From: Bacteriovoracaceae bacterium
GTDB lineage: Bacteria; Bdellovibrionota; Bacteriovoracia; Bacteriovoracales; Bacteriovoracaceae
Assembly (NCBI GenBank): GCA_023701435.1
Contig: JAMPXB010000014.1
Location: 1-64,000, forward strand
Length of the DNA: 64,000 nt
Direction of reading: 5' to 3'
Made by a program: the position numbers and the translations under genes. The notes under the pieces are model-generated. The model searched no databases and was not told where the DNA came from. It worked only from the letters and a program-made list of their open reading frames with translations. Numbering within the stretch: position 1 is the first letter of the stretch; every line of letters begins with the position of its first letter. Positions 1-8,650 of this stretch are shown in pieces.

Positions 1-40
1 AGGTTTTAAGTTCTTCTTGGCTCATTTGAATCTTTCCCAT
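1..40 (-). CDS. N-terminal fragment of an IS transposase (ISNCY-like), truncated by window edge
   Basis: Reverse strand from 40 reads ATGGGAAAGATTCAAATGAGCCAAGAAGAACTTAAAACC = MGKIQMSQEELKT..., similar to ISNCY-type transposase starts as I recall them; adjacent repeated motifs support an IS end. Confidence 0.5.
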   Translation of the reverse strand, partial: MGKIQMSQEELKT

Positions 41-151
41 CGCTAATAGTTCCTAATCTAAGTGTATAGAATTAGGGTACACAACTATTATTGATGGGTC
101 ATAATCGCTCAGAAATTAGATGAGGTCATAATCGACTAGAAACTATACACT
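1..151. mobile_element. Terminal part of an insertion sequence
   Basis: Transposase N-terminus plus direct repeats GGTCATAATCG at 97-107 and 124-134, and inverted pair AGTGTATAG (61-69)/CTATACACT (143-151). Confidence 0.5.
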
Positions 152-199
152 CATAATTTTGATAGTTATACCGAGAAGCTCTACAGACAAGGAGTCTGT

Positions 200-982
200 A
201 TGGAAGCCATTAAATGGAATTATTTTCAATATCGTAAAGGCTACGATTATCCGGTTTATATCCGTTTTAAGCAGGATGAACTTAATCCAAAATTTTCTCA
301 TTTATTGAGCGAGATGGGTTTCTCAGAGTTGTCAGAGATTGAAGCCAAGAAGATCCCCTTACAACGCCCTCATACCCGGGTTTTGACTATTCAAAGTGCC
401 GGATCAAGACTGCAGCTGCAAATCAATGGTTCTGATCTGCTCGACAAATATGGAGCAGAGTCCCTTTCTTTGCAGATGGGCATGCCAGTCTATACTTATC
501 GAAAAGTAGGAGTCATGGGACTGCCTTTAACGAAAACACTTTGGGACCTGGCCATTCACCCTGACCTGTCACATACGGATCAGATGGTTGGATTAAGGAT
601 TATTTTGGTGCGCTACCTGGCGCAGGCCTTGGCCGAACATGGAGTCCTTTCCTATTGGGGCACGATGAAAGACGATACGGTCGTTGTCATGAAACAACTA
701 CAGTCGTTTGGAGAGGCAGTATTTATTGATACCAGTAAGAAAGTCATCTTCTCCAATGGGGGTATATTAAAAATCGGCACTTCCCTGAAGATTCTTCGTA
801 AGGATAAGGAAGTGAGTCACTCCAGTGTCATGTCCCGGGAAGATGTGATTGGCTTTCTAAGCGTCAGCACCTGTCTGTTAAGTTTTAATGGCATTACTCA
901 TTCAATGAAAAAGGCCATTTATGAATTAAGTTCCAGTGTCAGCGGGTCGTACGCTGGAGCTGAAAAGAACCTCAATCTCTAG
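200..982 (+). CDS. Hypothetical protein, 260 aa
   Basis: Intact ORF, ATG preceded by AAGGAG. Confidence 0.8.
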   Translation: MEAIKWNYFQYRKGYDYPVYIRFKQDELNPKFSHLLSEMGFSELSEIEAKKIPLQRPHTRVLTIQSAGSRLQLQINGSDLLDKYGAESLSLQMGMPVYTYRKVGVMGLPLTKTLWDLAIHPDLSHTDQMVGLRIILVRYLAQALAEHGVLSYWGTMKDDTVVVMKQLQSFGEAVFIDTSKKVIFSNGGILKIGTSLKILRKDKEVSHSSVMSREDVIGFLSVSTCLLSFNGITHSMKKAIYELSSSVSGSYAGAEKNLNL

Positions 983-1018
983 TTGTCTTCAATGAATTAG
1001 TCTTATAAGCTAATTTCC

Positions 1019-1813
1019 ATGAATCAAGCATGGATTGACCCGGTTATTTTTTCTATTGGTCCTCTGCAGGTCCGTTGGTATGGCGCTATGTATGTGCTGG
1101 GCTTCATCGTTGGCGGAGCGATTCTTAAATATCTTTCAGATAAAAAATTCTGGCCGCTTCCCAAGGAAGCGATCGACAAATATGTGACCTGGCTCATTGT
1201 CGGGATGTTTTTGGGTGCAAGACTCTTTTACGTCTTCCTTTATAACTGGGAATACTACTCAGTAAATTTGGGCGATGTTTTAGCTGTTTGGAAAGGGGGA
1301 CTCTCTTTTCACGGTGCGGTTTTTGGAATGTGCATTTCCACTTACTTTTTTGCCAAAAAGAATAATCTTCATTTCTTTCAAATTGCCGACTGTCTGGCGG
1401 TTGCCGGTGGACCGGGACTGTTTTTTGGGCGAATGGGGAACTTCATCAATGGCGAATTGTACGGTCGGGTAACAGATTCATGGGCGGGAATCGTTTTTCC
1501 CGGCGGTGGACCTTTTCCAAGACACCCTTCTCAATTATATGAAGGAGTACTGGAAGGAATCGTTCTTTTCTTCATCTTATTTTATGTTCACAAGCGCCAG
1601 CGTTTTTATGGAGTCGTAAGTGCCGCGTTCCTACTGAGCTATGGGACTTTTCGCTTTATTGTTGAATTCTTCAGAGAGCCTGATTCTCAATTGGGTTACT
1701 ACTTGGGATATTTCACCATGGGGCAGTTTTTATGCGTTGCAATGATTATCCTTTCTTATTTCATTTTCCGCTGGGCCAAAAAAGCGAATGTTCCTAATCC
1801 GCTAGTTTCCTGA
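1019..1813 (+). CDS. lgt: Prolipoprotein diacylglyceryl transferase
   Basis: VRWYGAMYVLGF, GRMGNFINGELYGR and RHPSQLYEG motifs, multi-TM. Confidence 0.97.
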   Translation: MNQAWIDPVIFSIGPLQVRWYGAMYVLGFIVGGAILKYLSDKKFWPLPKEAIDKYVTWLIVGMFLGARLFYVFLYNWEYYSVNLGDVLAVWKGGLSFHGAVFGMCISTYFFAKKNNLHFFQIADCLAVAGGPGLFFGRMGNFINGELYGRVTDSWAGIVFPGGGPFPRHPSQLYEGVLEGIVLFFILFYVHKRQRFYGVVSAAFLLSYGTFRFIVEFFREPDSQLGYYLGYFTMGQFLCVAMIILSYFIFRWAKKANVPNPLVS

Positions 1814-2323
1814 GTTGGCCCTTTTCATTTTTTGCAGCAGACTAGGTTGCTCTTCTTCCCCTTTTTGAACAGCATAAAAAATGGGGAAGCAGGTAATAGT
1901 GCAGGCTGCACTGTAGATATGCTTTAAAGGTTTTGCGTCCCAAGTATAGTAAGCCTCTTCGCCCGTCCTTTTATAGGTCGTCTGTTTACCCAGTCGGTTT
2001 ACCAGGGACTGGAAAAAGATGTCGTGAAGAAAGTAGTGGGGAAGGCGGGCATGGAAATCTAGAATCTTCCCATCTTGAACCTGCACCAGAACAGGGAACT
2101 TATATCTCATATGGGCTACGTAGTACTTTAAGGTTTTAACTGAATCCTCATCATTCATTTCCTCGCCCTTGCCATATTTTTTGTCGAGTTCGGTAACCGG
2201 ACGGTCCGGGAAAAAATCATTAAAAGCATCAAGACTGAAGTTGTAATTAGGGGCTTCAACTTTTGCGTTTAAAGGTTGAAACATGATCATTATACATGGC
2301 AAGATGATAGAGAGCTTTAGCAT
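1802..2323 (-). CDS. Hypothetical secreted protein
   Basis: ORF with N-terminal signal-like sequence, convergent with lgt. Confidence 0.7.
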   Translation of the reverse strand: MLKLSIILPCIMIMFQPLNAKVEAPNYNFSLDAFNDFFPDRPVTELDKKYGKGEEMNDEDSVKTLKYYVAHMRYKFPVLVQVQDGKILDFHARLPHYFLHDIFFQSLVNRLGKQTTYKRTGEEAYYTWDAKPLKHIYSAACTITCFPIFYAVQKGEEEQPSLLQKMKRANSGN

Positions 2324-2599
2324 GTACTAATCTTAGCACCTAAAAGTGCCGATATGTTTGGCAATGATAATGAGTTTTTTATTATCTGGACCAAAAAGAT
2401 CGTGTATTTGAACGGCAAAGAATGAAATAGATGTAAACGTGTTTTTGGTCCTACCAGACATGGATATTAAGTCATTGTTTTTACTTGGCTTTTACCCGTC
2501 GGGACAAAATTATTTTGCCTTCTTGGGTAGGAACTCTAATTGATTTATTCTTTTAGAAATGAAGTATCCTACTTGCTTCAGGAAGATTAAGGGAATGGA

Positions 2600-4105
2600 A
2601 TGATAATAAATAAGATGGCCGTCTTGCCGCTAGGGTTTTTATTTCTTGTTTCGGCATGTTCCACCACCTCTAGTACCAGTAAAAAGCTAGCCGCCACTGA
2701 TCAGTATAATCCAACCGTTTCTGAACAAGCGGAGTACTACCGTGTTCAAGAGCAGCTGATTGAAAAAGACCTTCCTAATTGTAAGGGCTGTATTCATGGC
2801 AGTGCCCATGATTTGACTTTTACAGCTCCCTTAAAAACATATGAAATTTCCCCTGAGGCCGTAAGACAATTTGGCCTTCAGAATACCAAGTTTGACTTTC
2901 CTGTTACCTGGAACAAGCAAACTGCCATGTGGGTAAAGTTTTTTACCGGCCGTGGTCGCAGACATTTCATTAACTACACTCAAAGGGCCGGGCGATACGC
3001 TCCTGTTCTTTCAAAAATCATGGCAGACAACGGTCTTCCTCGTGATCTAATTTATCTGGCTATGGCCGAGTCTGGTTTTCAAAACCATGCCCGTTCTTGG
3101 GCCAAGGCAGTAGGTCCTTGGCAGTTTATGCCGGCCACCGGGAAAAAGTTTGGACTTAATATCGACTGGTATGTTGATGAAAGAAGAGATCCGTTAAAGG
3201 CGACGATTGCTGCCGCCAACTATCTTAAAATGTTGCATGGTCTTTTTGGCTCATGGGAGCTGGCAGCCGCTGGTTACAATGCGGGCGAAGGAAAAATCGG
3301 TCGTGCCATTCGTATGTATAGAACCAAAGATTTCTGGCAGATGAGTAAGGGAAGATACCTTCGTCCCGAAACCAAAAACTACGTTCCTAAGATCATGGCC
3401 CTCGCCATTATCGGCAAGAACCTAGAGGTCTTTGGATTCAATGAAATTGAATTTGAAAAGGCGCTGGATTACGAAGAGATCATGGTAAAAGGCAACGCTG
3501 ACTTATATGAAGTGGCGGAAGTTCTGGAACTCGATTTCGAGGTCGTAAAAAAATACAATCCTGAGATCGTCAGATGGCAAACTCCTTCTTACCTTGAGAA
3601 CTATACTTTAAGAGTACCAGTAGGAACAAAAGACGCTTGGGAAGAATACCCTAATAAAGATTCAGTGGTAGCTGACAGCTACAAAACATATGTGACCAAT
3701 GGCCGCAGTTCTCTGGCCCATGTGTCTCGAAAGTTTAAAGTTCCGGTCAACGTTTTGAGAAATCTTAATCCGGAAATTTCAGTCACCAGAATCTCGCCGA
3801 GGACGGTCGTTTACTTACCGTTTCGTGAAGATCACTCTCTTAAGGCCAGCATGTATGCTGATCTTTACGAGAAACCAAGAAAACGTATCCAAAAGAGAAA
3901 TACCTATCAGCGTATGATCAGCTCTTACGCTAATAAAGGTAAAAAGATTAAGAACCCAACTGTTTTCTATACCGTGAGAAAAGGCGACAGTCTTTGGCGC
4001 GTGGCTCAGAGAACAGGAGTTCCAATGGGTACTATCATTAAAACCAATCAACATATCATTAAGCGTCGACAAATCTTACCAGGTGATCGATTAGCAATCC
4101 GTTAA
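2600..4105 (+). CDS. mltD: Membrane-bound lytic murein transglycosylase D-like lipoprotein with LysM domain
   Basis: Lipobox LVSAC; AMAESGFQNHARSWAKAVGPWQFMPATG and AAGYNAGEGKI SLT motifs; C-terminal LysM (YTVRKGDSLWRVAQRTGV). Confidence 0.93.
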   Translation: MIINKMAVLPLGFLFLVSACSTTSSTSKKLAATDQYNPTVSEQAEYYRVQEQLIEKDLPNCKGCIHGSAHDLTFTAPLKTYEISPEAVRQFGLQNTKFDFPVTWNKQTAMWVKFFTGRGRRHFINYTQRAGRYAPVLSKIMADNGLPRDLIYLAMAESGFQNHARSWAKAVGPWQFMPATGKKFGLNIDWYVDERRDPLKATIAAANYLKMLHGLFGSWELAAAGYNAGEGKIGRAIRMYRTKDFWQMSKGRYLRPETKNYVPKIMALAIIGKNLEVFGFNEIEFEKALDYEEIMVKGNADLYEVAEVLELDFEVVKKYNPEIVRWQTPSYLENYTLRVPVGTKDAWEEYPNKDSVVADSYKTYVTNGRSSLAHVSRKFKVPVNVLRNLNPEISVTRISPRTVVYLPFREDHSLKASMYADLYEKPRKRIQKRNTYQRMISSYANKGKKIKNPTVFYTVRKGDSLWRVAQRTGVPMGTIIKTNQHIIKRRQILPGDRLAIR

Positions 4106-4112
4106 ACTGAAA

Positions 4113-4138
4113 AACCCGCTCGCAAGAGTGGGTTTTTT
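4113..4138 (+). terminator. Rho-independent terminator after mltD
   Basis: ACCCGCTCGCAAGAGTGGGTTTTTT. Confidence 0.85.
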
Positions 4139-4155
4139 ATTTTAAGATTCCCTCC

Positions 4156-5268
4156 ATGGGATTTGGACTACTAAAACACTTTAAAGACAACAAGAGCGCC
4201 AACGCTCAAAACTCTGTTTCAAAACACTATCGTCATGTGATTCTCGGTCAGGATCTGGGAGCTGTTTTGAAGCTCATGGAACTTAGAAGAACACTGCCTT
4301 TAGAGTCAGTGAGGCTTATTTCGACGAGACCAATGAATCGTCAAATGCTTCTTGAGAACTATGAATTCGGAGTCTCACATTTGCGATCGCCTTTGGCGGT
4401 AGAGAATATTTATCGTAAATATCATAACGCAAAGATTCTTCCTCAATCTGGTGAAGCCACTTTCTATAAAGATGGTAAGTTTCACGAATTCAGCGGCCGC
4501 GCTAAGTCGATGGAGCTGCAAATGGGGGAGGATTTCTTCATTCAAAAGGGTTACCGCATTGAACTGGAGAGTTTCTTCAGTCCAGAAGAGTGGGATAACT
4601 TTGATAACATCCTCAAAGAATGTTCAGAGTTGCGAATTTTTGAATCCATTGAAAAAACAACTCCCCAGGATCTGGTAGAGAAAAAAGAATGGCTTCTGAC
4701 TTATAAAGATTTTGCCAGCACCACTTGCGAAAATCTTTACGTCTCCCTGTCTCCGAAGCGCTTTATAAATCTCGTTAACAATAAAGATGAGCTCACTCCG
4801 GAAATGATCGATGTCTGCACGGCAGTCGAAGTCCAATCGGCCATGTCAGTGACATTGAAACTCAATAAAGAGATTTATCCGGAAGAAAAAACGATTTTTA
4901 TCCCTCAGAGCATGACTCATGAATGGGGACATTTTATCGTTGAATTTGAATCTTATAATCACCAAAGAAAAGAACAGCTCTGCCACGTGCTGTTTTTGAT
5001 TCATGAAGAAGAGCCGCAGACTGAAGACTTGGGAAGTAAAATTAAGCTGATGAAACGAGTTCTCGATCGTGTGTTCAATGATATTGAAAAACACATCACC
5101 AAAGAATATATCCGTTTTGATGAAGAGATGTTTATTTCGAATGTTAAAGATTCTGCGATGGAGCAGCTTTCATTTGACTATCCCTCCCTCCACTTCCTGG
5201 GACAGGCCACTCCAATGACTGGTGAACTTAATAATGAAAAATTTCTTGCACGCGTTTTATTAAACTAA
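4156..5268 (+). CDS. Hypothetical protein; possibly a divergent FAD/NAD(P)-binding oxidoreductase-like fold
   Basis: Intact 370-aa ORF; N-terminal RHVILGQDLGAVLKLMELRR and C-terminal SLHFLGQATPMTGELNNEKF weakly resemble flavoprotein termini. Confidence 0.6.
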   Translation: MGFGLLKHFKDNKSANAQNSVSKHYRHVILGQDLGAVLKLMELRRTLPLESVRLISTRPMNRQMLLENYEFGVSHLRSPLAVENIYRKYHNAKILPQSGEATFYKDGKFHEFSGRAKSMELQMGEDFFIQKGYRIELESFFSPEEWDNFDNILKECSELRIFESIEKTTPQDLVEKKEWLLTYKDFASTTCENLYVSLSPKRFINLVNNKDELTPEMIDVCTAVEVQSAMSVTLKLNKEIYPEEKTIFIPQSMTHEWGHFIVEFESYNHQRKEQLCHVLFLIHEEEPQTEDLGSKIKLMKRVLDRVFNDIEKHITKEYIRFDEEMFISNVKDSAMEQLSFDYPSLHFLGQATPMTGELNNEKFLARVLLN

Positions 5269-5278
5269 GGAGATATAG

Positions 5279-5875
5279 ATGAAACTTCTCATTGCTATTC
5301 TTGTTCTTTTGTCAGTTAGTCTAGCATCCGCTCAAACTAAAATCGTATCAATTGATGCTTTTGACTACTCTTACACTGGTGGACTTTTAATCAAGTCTGA
5401 CAATGGTGAAGGCCCTGACCGTGACGAAACAACTTTCCGTTTAAACCTTAACTACGCTCAAAATTGGGAGCGCTATTATGGTGTTATGTGGAAAGCTCGT
5501 GTCTTCATCAACCGTGAAGACGTTGATTTCGGAAACTCTGATAACTTAGAAACAAGCTGGGGTGGAGCTGCCGGTTTCCTTTACAACTTCCAGCCTGAAA
5601 ATATTAAAGAATCTTTTTTCGCTAGCGCTATGGTTGGTTTAGAAAGAGCCACTTATGAAATTGGCGGAGCTGATGATCAATCAGGCTTCAATCTCCTCGG
5701 TGATCTTGAGGCTGGTAAGCGTTTTGATCTTGGTTCTTATTCAGTTGTTAACATTGCTTATGCACCATCTTTTAGCTTTAGTTTCAAACGCTATGGTGGT
5801 GATATTCGTGATGAGTACTACCGATCAGGTAATGAAGTTAAAATTAATTTCTTAAAATTCGATATTCTTTTCTAG
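5279..5875 (+). CDS. Hypothetical secreted/outer membrane protein
   Basis: Signal peptide MKLLIAILVLLSVSLASAQ, alternating beta pattern, AAGGAG SD. Confidence 0.75.
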   Translation: MKLLIAILVLLSVSLASAQTKIVSIDAFDYSYTGGLLIKSDNGEGPDRDETTFRLNLNYAQNWERYYGVMWKARVFINREDVDFGNSDNLETSWGGAAGFLYNFQPENIKESFFASAMVGLERATYEIGGADDQSGFNLLGDLEAGKRFDLGSYSVVNIAYAPSFSFSFKRYGGDIRDEYYRSGNEVKINFLKFDILF

Positions 5876-5883
5876 TAAAAAAC

Positions 5884-5908
5884 GGCCACCGAAAGGTGGC
5901 CTTTTTTT
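5884..5908 (+). terminator. Rho-independent terminator
   Basis: GGCCACCGAAAGGTGGCCTTTTTTT. Confidence 0.95.
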
Positions 5909-6115
5909 GGTCTTCGCTCTGAGATAGGGGCATTAATTGTCAAAAATTTGATACTCATCGAACCATCACCTCTGGTCCTACATCACAACTTCATCGATTA
6001 AAAAAATATTGCCAAAGGAATATTGGTTGGTGAGACTTATACTCATTAGTTTAGTTTTTGATTTCGTTAACCATGGATTGGAATGACAGAACGTCATTTT
6101 TTAAAAGGAGATTTC

Positions 6116-7255
6116 ATGAAAAAACAGCTAACAGTTGCTCTTGGACTTGCTGTTCTTGCAACACCAGTTTTCGCTTCTAAAGCCCGTCTTCAAGCTCTTG
6201 GTGAAGACTCTTACGGTTCTGCGTACATCAACGACAACCGTAACATCTGGCTTAACGCAGCTCAGATTAACAACCACAAAGACCTAGTAACTTACGAGTT
6301 CGGTGGAAATCAAACTGCTGATTCTGCTGGTACTGCTCGTGGCGAAGGTGGCGTTTATAAAGCTCACGGTAACTTCGTATACGGTGCTCACTTCGGTGGC
6401 GCTTCTAACACAGCTAACGGCATGCGTGCTGCTACAGGTTTAACTAATGCTGATGAAGATAACAACCTTGACCTTTTCATCGGTGGCGACGCTGGTATGA
6501 AATGGGGTGCTAACCTTGGTTATGCTAAGACTGCAGACGAAACTTCACCACTTACTGCTGAATCAATGAGAACACGTCTTGGTGTGATCATGGGTGACAC
6601 TCAAGTTTACGCTAACATTAACCTTATCAATAATGCTAAAGGTGATAACGGCGCTAAATTCAATGGTGACCTTGGTTACCAAGTTGGTGCTATTCACGCT
6701 TGGGAAGGCAACACTCTATTCGTAGATTACCGTTCATTCGATGCTGAATCAGAAATTGGTGCAAGCAAAGAAGATATCTCTCTTATGCAAGCTGAAGTAG
6801 GTATGGGTCGTGTTGAGCGTCTAAACGATAAGACAAATCTTTTCGCTAAAGCTTCACTTTTTACTGCAAAAGTTGAAAATGATCGTACTGCTGGAAACAC
6901 TTTCGGTACAGCAGGTTGTGATGCTTCTCAATTGGCTTGTGAAGAGTACGATACTATGCGTGTTCCAGTAGTTGTTGGTCTTGAGACTGAAGCTACTTCA
7001 TGGTTAACTCTTCGTGCTTCAGTTACTCAAGTTGTTTGGGGATCTGAAGAAGATAAGAACAATGAGCGTACAATTGCTAACTCAACAGCTATCAACGCTG
7101 GTGCTACTCTGAAGTTCGGCGAACTTTCGGTTGATGGTGTTGTTGGTAACGGTACTGGTGCTACTAATGCTGTTGGTGAAAACACAGCTACTGGTAACGG
7201 CACAATCCGTACTGACGAGCTAATGTCTCGCGTTTCTATGACTTACCGTTTCTAA
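6116..7255 (+). CDS. Outer membrane beta-barrel protein (porin-like)
   Basis: Start at 6116 preferred (AAAAGGAG then ATG; MKKQLTVALGLAVLATPVFA signal peptide); ends in YRF typical of barrels; track start 6083 is earlier. Confidence 0.85.
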   Translation: MKKQLTVALGLAVLATPVFASKARLQALGEDSYGSAYINDNRNIWLNAAQINNHKDLVTYEFGGNQTADSAGTARGEGGVYKAHGNFVYGAHFGGASNTANGMRAATGLTNADEDNNLDLFIGGDAGMKWGANLGYAKTADETSPLTAESMRTRLGVIMGDTQVYANINLINNAKGDNGAKFNGDLGYQVGAIHAWEGNTLFVDYRSFDAESEIGASKEDISLMQAEVGMGRVERLNDKTNLFAKASLFTAKVENDRTAGNTFGTAGCDASQLACEEYDTMRVPVVVGLETEATSWLTLRASVTQVVWGSEEDKNNERTIANSTAINAGATLKFGELSVDGVVGNGTGATNAVGENTATGNGTIRTDELMSRVSMTYRF

Positions 7256-7281
7256 TCTTATCTTAAGATGAAATGATAGAG

Positions 7282-7307
7282 GGCCCGGAGTAATCCGGGC
7301 CTTTTTT
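7282..7307 (+). terminator. Rho-independent terminator
   Basis: GGCCCGGAGTAATCCGGGCCTTTTTT. Confidence 0.95.
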
Positions 7308-7426
7308 ATTTTTTAGACTCATTTTGACCCCAGTTTTATTGATATCCAGCGTCCATGTCAGGAAAATCCAGAGGTTTTTTCTATTCTTTTCTTGTACAAT
7401 TTTTTGAAACATAAGGAGTCTCGAAA

Positions 7427-8377
7427 ATGAGAAAGATGATTGCAGTGGCAGCGGTAGTAGTTGCTACATCTGCGAATGCGGCTGAGGAACTTAAATTTGG
7501 TGATGTTAACTACTTCTTAAAAGAGGGCCAGTTTAATGTTGCTGCAGATGTTAATCAGACTTTTGACAAGTATAAATATCAGGGCACCACGCTTGAAACT
7601 CGTGGAGTGCTATTCTCGACTCAGTTTGCTTATGCTTACAATGATCAGTTCAATGCTTTTCTTGGATTAGACTACGCATATGACAGAGAGACTGAAGATA
7701 AAACCAATCCTTCTATTTCGGATCGAAAAAAAGCAGATTATAGCAGTGATGGTCTAGCGAACCCGATTTTGGGCGCTAATTATCGCTACATGAATCAAAA
7801 TGACTCTCGTTACAATGTTGATTTTGGTGTTCTTGCTCGCATCAACATTGAAGATGCTGAAAAAGGCGATACCAATATTACTAATGCTAAGAACGGTAAC
7901 TTCGCTGATAGCCGTAGCTCATTAGAATTGAATGCCCGTACTGGTCGTAAGTGGAACATTGCCAATGAATGGCAGCTTGCTGCTGGGGCAGTTTACTTTA
8001 CTGAAGGTGATACAACGGTAAATGATGTTGCTGGGGATATTAAATTGGAAGATGACTCATCTTTTGATCTCTATGTTCGTGCAACTTATCAGTATCGTCC
8101 GGTTAATGAATTTATGATGTTGCTTTCTGCCCAGGCTACGCAAGTGGGTGAGACACAATCTGATATTAAAGGTGGCGGTAAGATTGAATCTGATTCTCAT
8201 CTTGATTGGGATTTCGGCTTTGTTGCTAAATATCTTGTGACAGATACCTTCATTGCTAGAATCAATTACAATATTTCTCGTAATCCTGATTACGATATTA
8301 AAACTGCCGGCACGACTGAGGAACTTTCACGTCGTCATGCAAATTTCTTTGGCCTTGGTGTAGATTTCCTTTTCTAA
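7427..8377 (+). CDS. Outer membrane beta-barrel protein
   Basis: Signal peptide MRKMIAVAAVVVATSANA, repeated beta-strand pattern, C-terminal VDFLF. Confidence 0.8.
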   Translation: MRKMIAVAAVVVATSANAAEELKFGDVNYFLKEGQFNVAADVNQTFDKYKYQGTTLETRGVLFSTQFAYAYNDQFNAFLGLDYAYDRETEDKTNPSISDRKKADYSSDGLANPILGANYRYMNQNDSRYNVDFGVLARINIEDAEKGDTNITNAKNGNFADSRSSLELNARTGRKWNIANEWQLAAGAVYFTEGDTTVNDVAGDIKLEDDSSFDLYVRATYQYRPVNEFMMLLSAQATQVGETQSDIKGGGKIESDSHLDWDFGFVAKYLVTDTFIARINYNISRNPDYDIKTAGTTEELSRRHANFFGLGVDFLF

Positions 8378-8562
8378 TTTCTTTTAATTTTCCTGGAGGC
8401 CATTATGGCTTCCAGGATTTTGTCCCGGTCCACTTCAATTTCATTTTGTTCAATGTACTTCTCAATCTTCTTGATGAGACTTTCAATTTCGGAGAGTTGT
8501 TCCAGAATTTTCAATGAATGATGGATAATCATACATACCTCCATGTTTAAATAATGATACAT
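8374..8562 (-). CDS. Hypothetical small protein (coiled-coil-like)
   Basis: 62-aa ORF in otherwise unused strand/space; heptad-like LEQLSEIESLIKKIEKYIE. Confidence 0.5.
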   Translation of the reverse strand: MYHYLNMEVCMIIHHSLKILEQLSEIESLIKKIEKYIEQNEIEVDRDKILEAIMASRKIKRN

Positions 8563-8650
8563 ACGTTTGACTTATCAAACAATAGGTTTTTTGAGTGCCA
8601 TACCGCATTGTAACTGTTTAAAATAAAAGCATTAAACAATGAGGACTTAA

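Noticed and set aside
1933-2139. Plus-strand 68-aa ORF opposite the secreted protein gene
   Set aside because: Fully antisense to a better-supported ORF with signal peptide; low-complexity composition
8395-8415. CCTGGAGGCC/GGCTTCCAGG hairpin as terminator
   Set aside because: Located in the coding region of the small minus-strand ORF; no clean U-tract right after the stem in either direction
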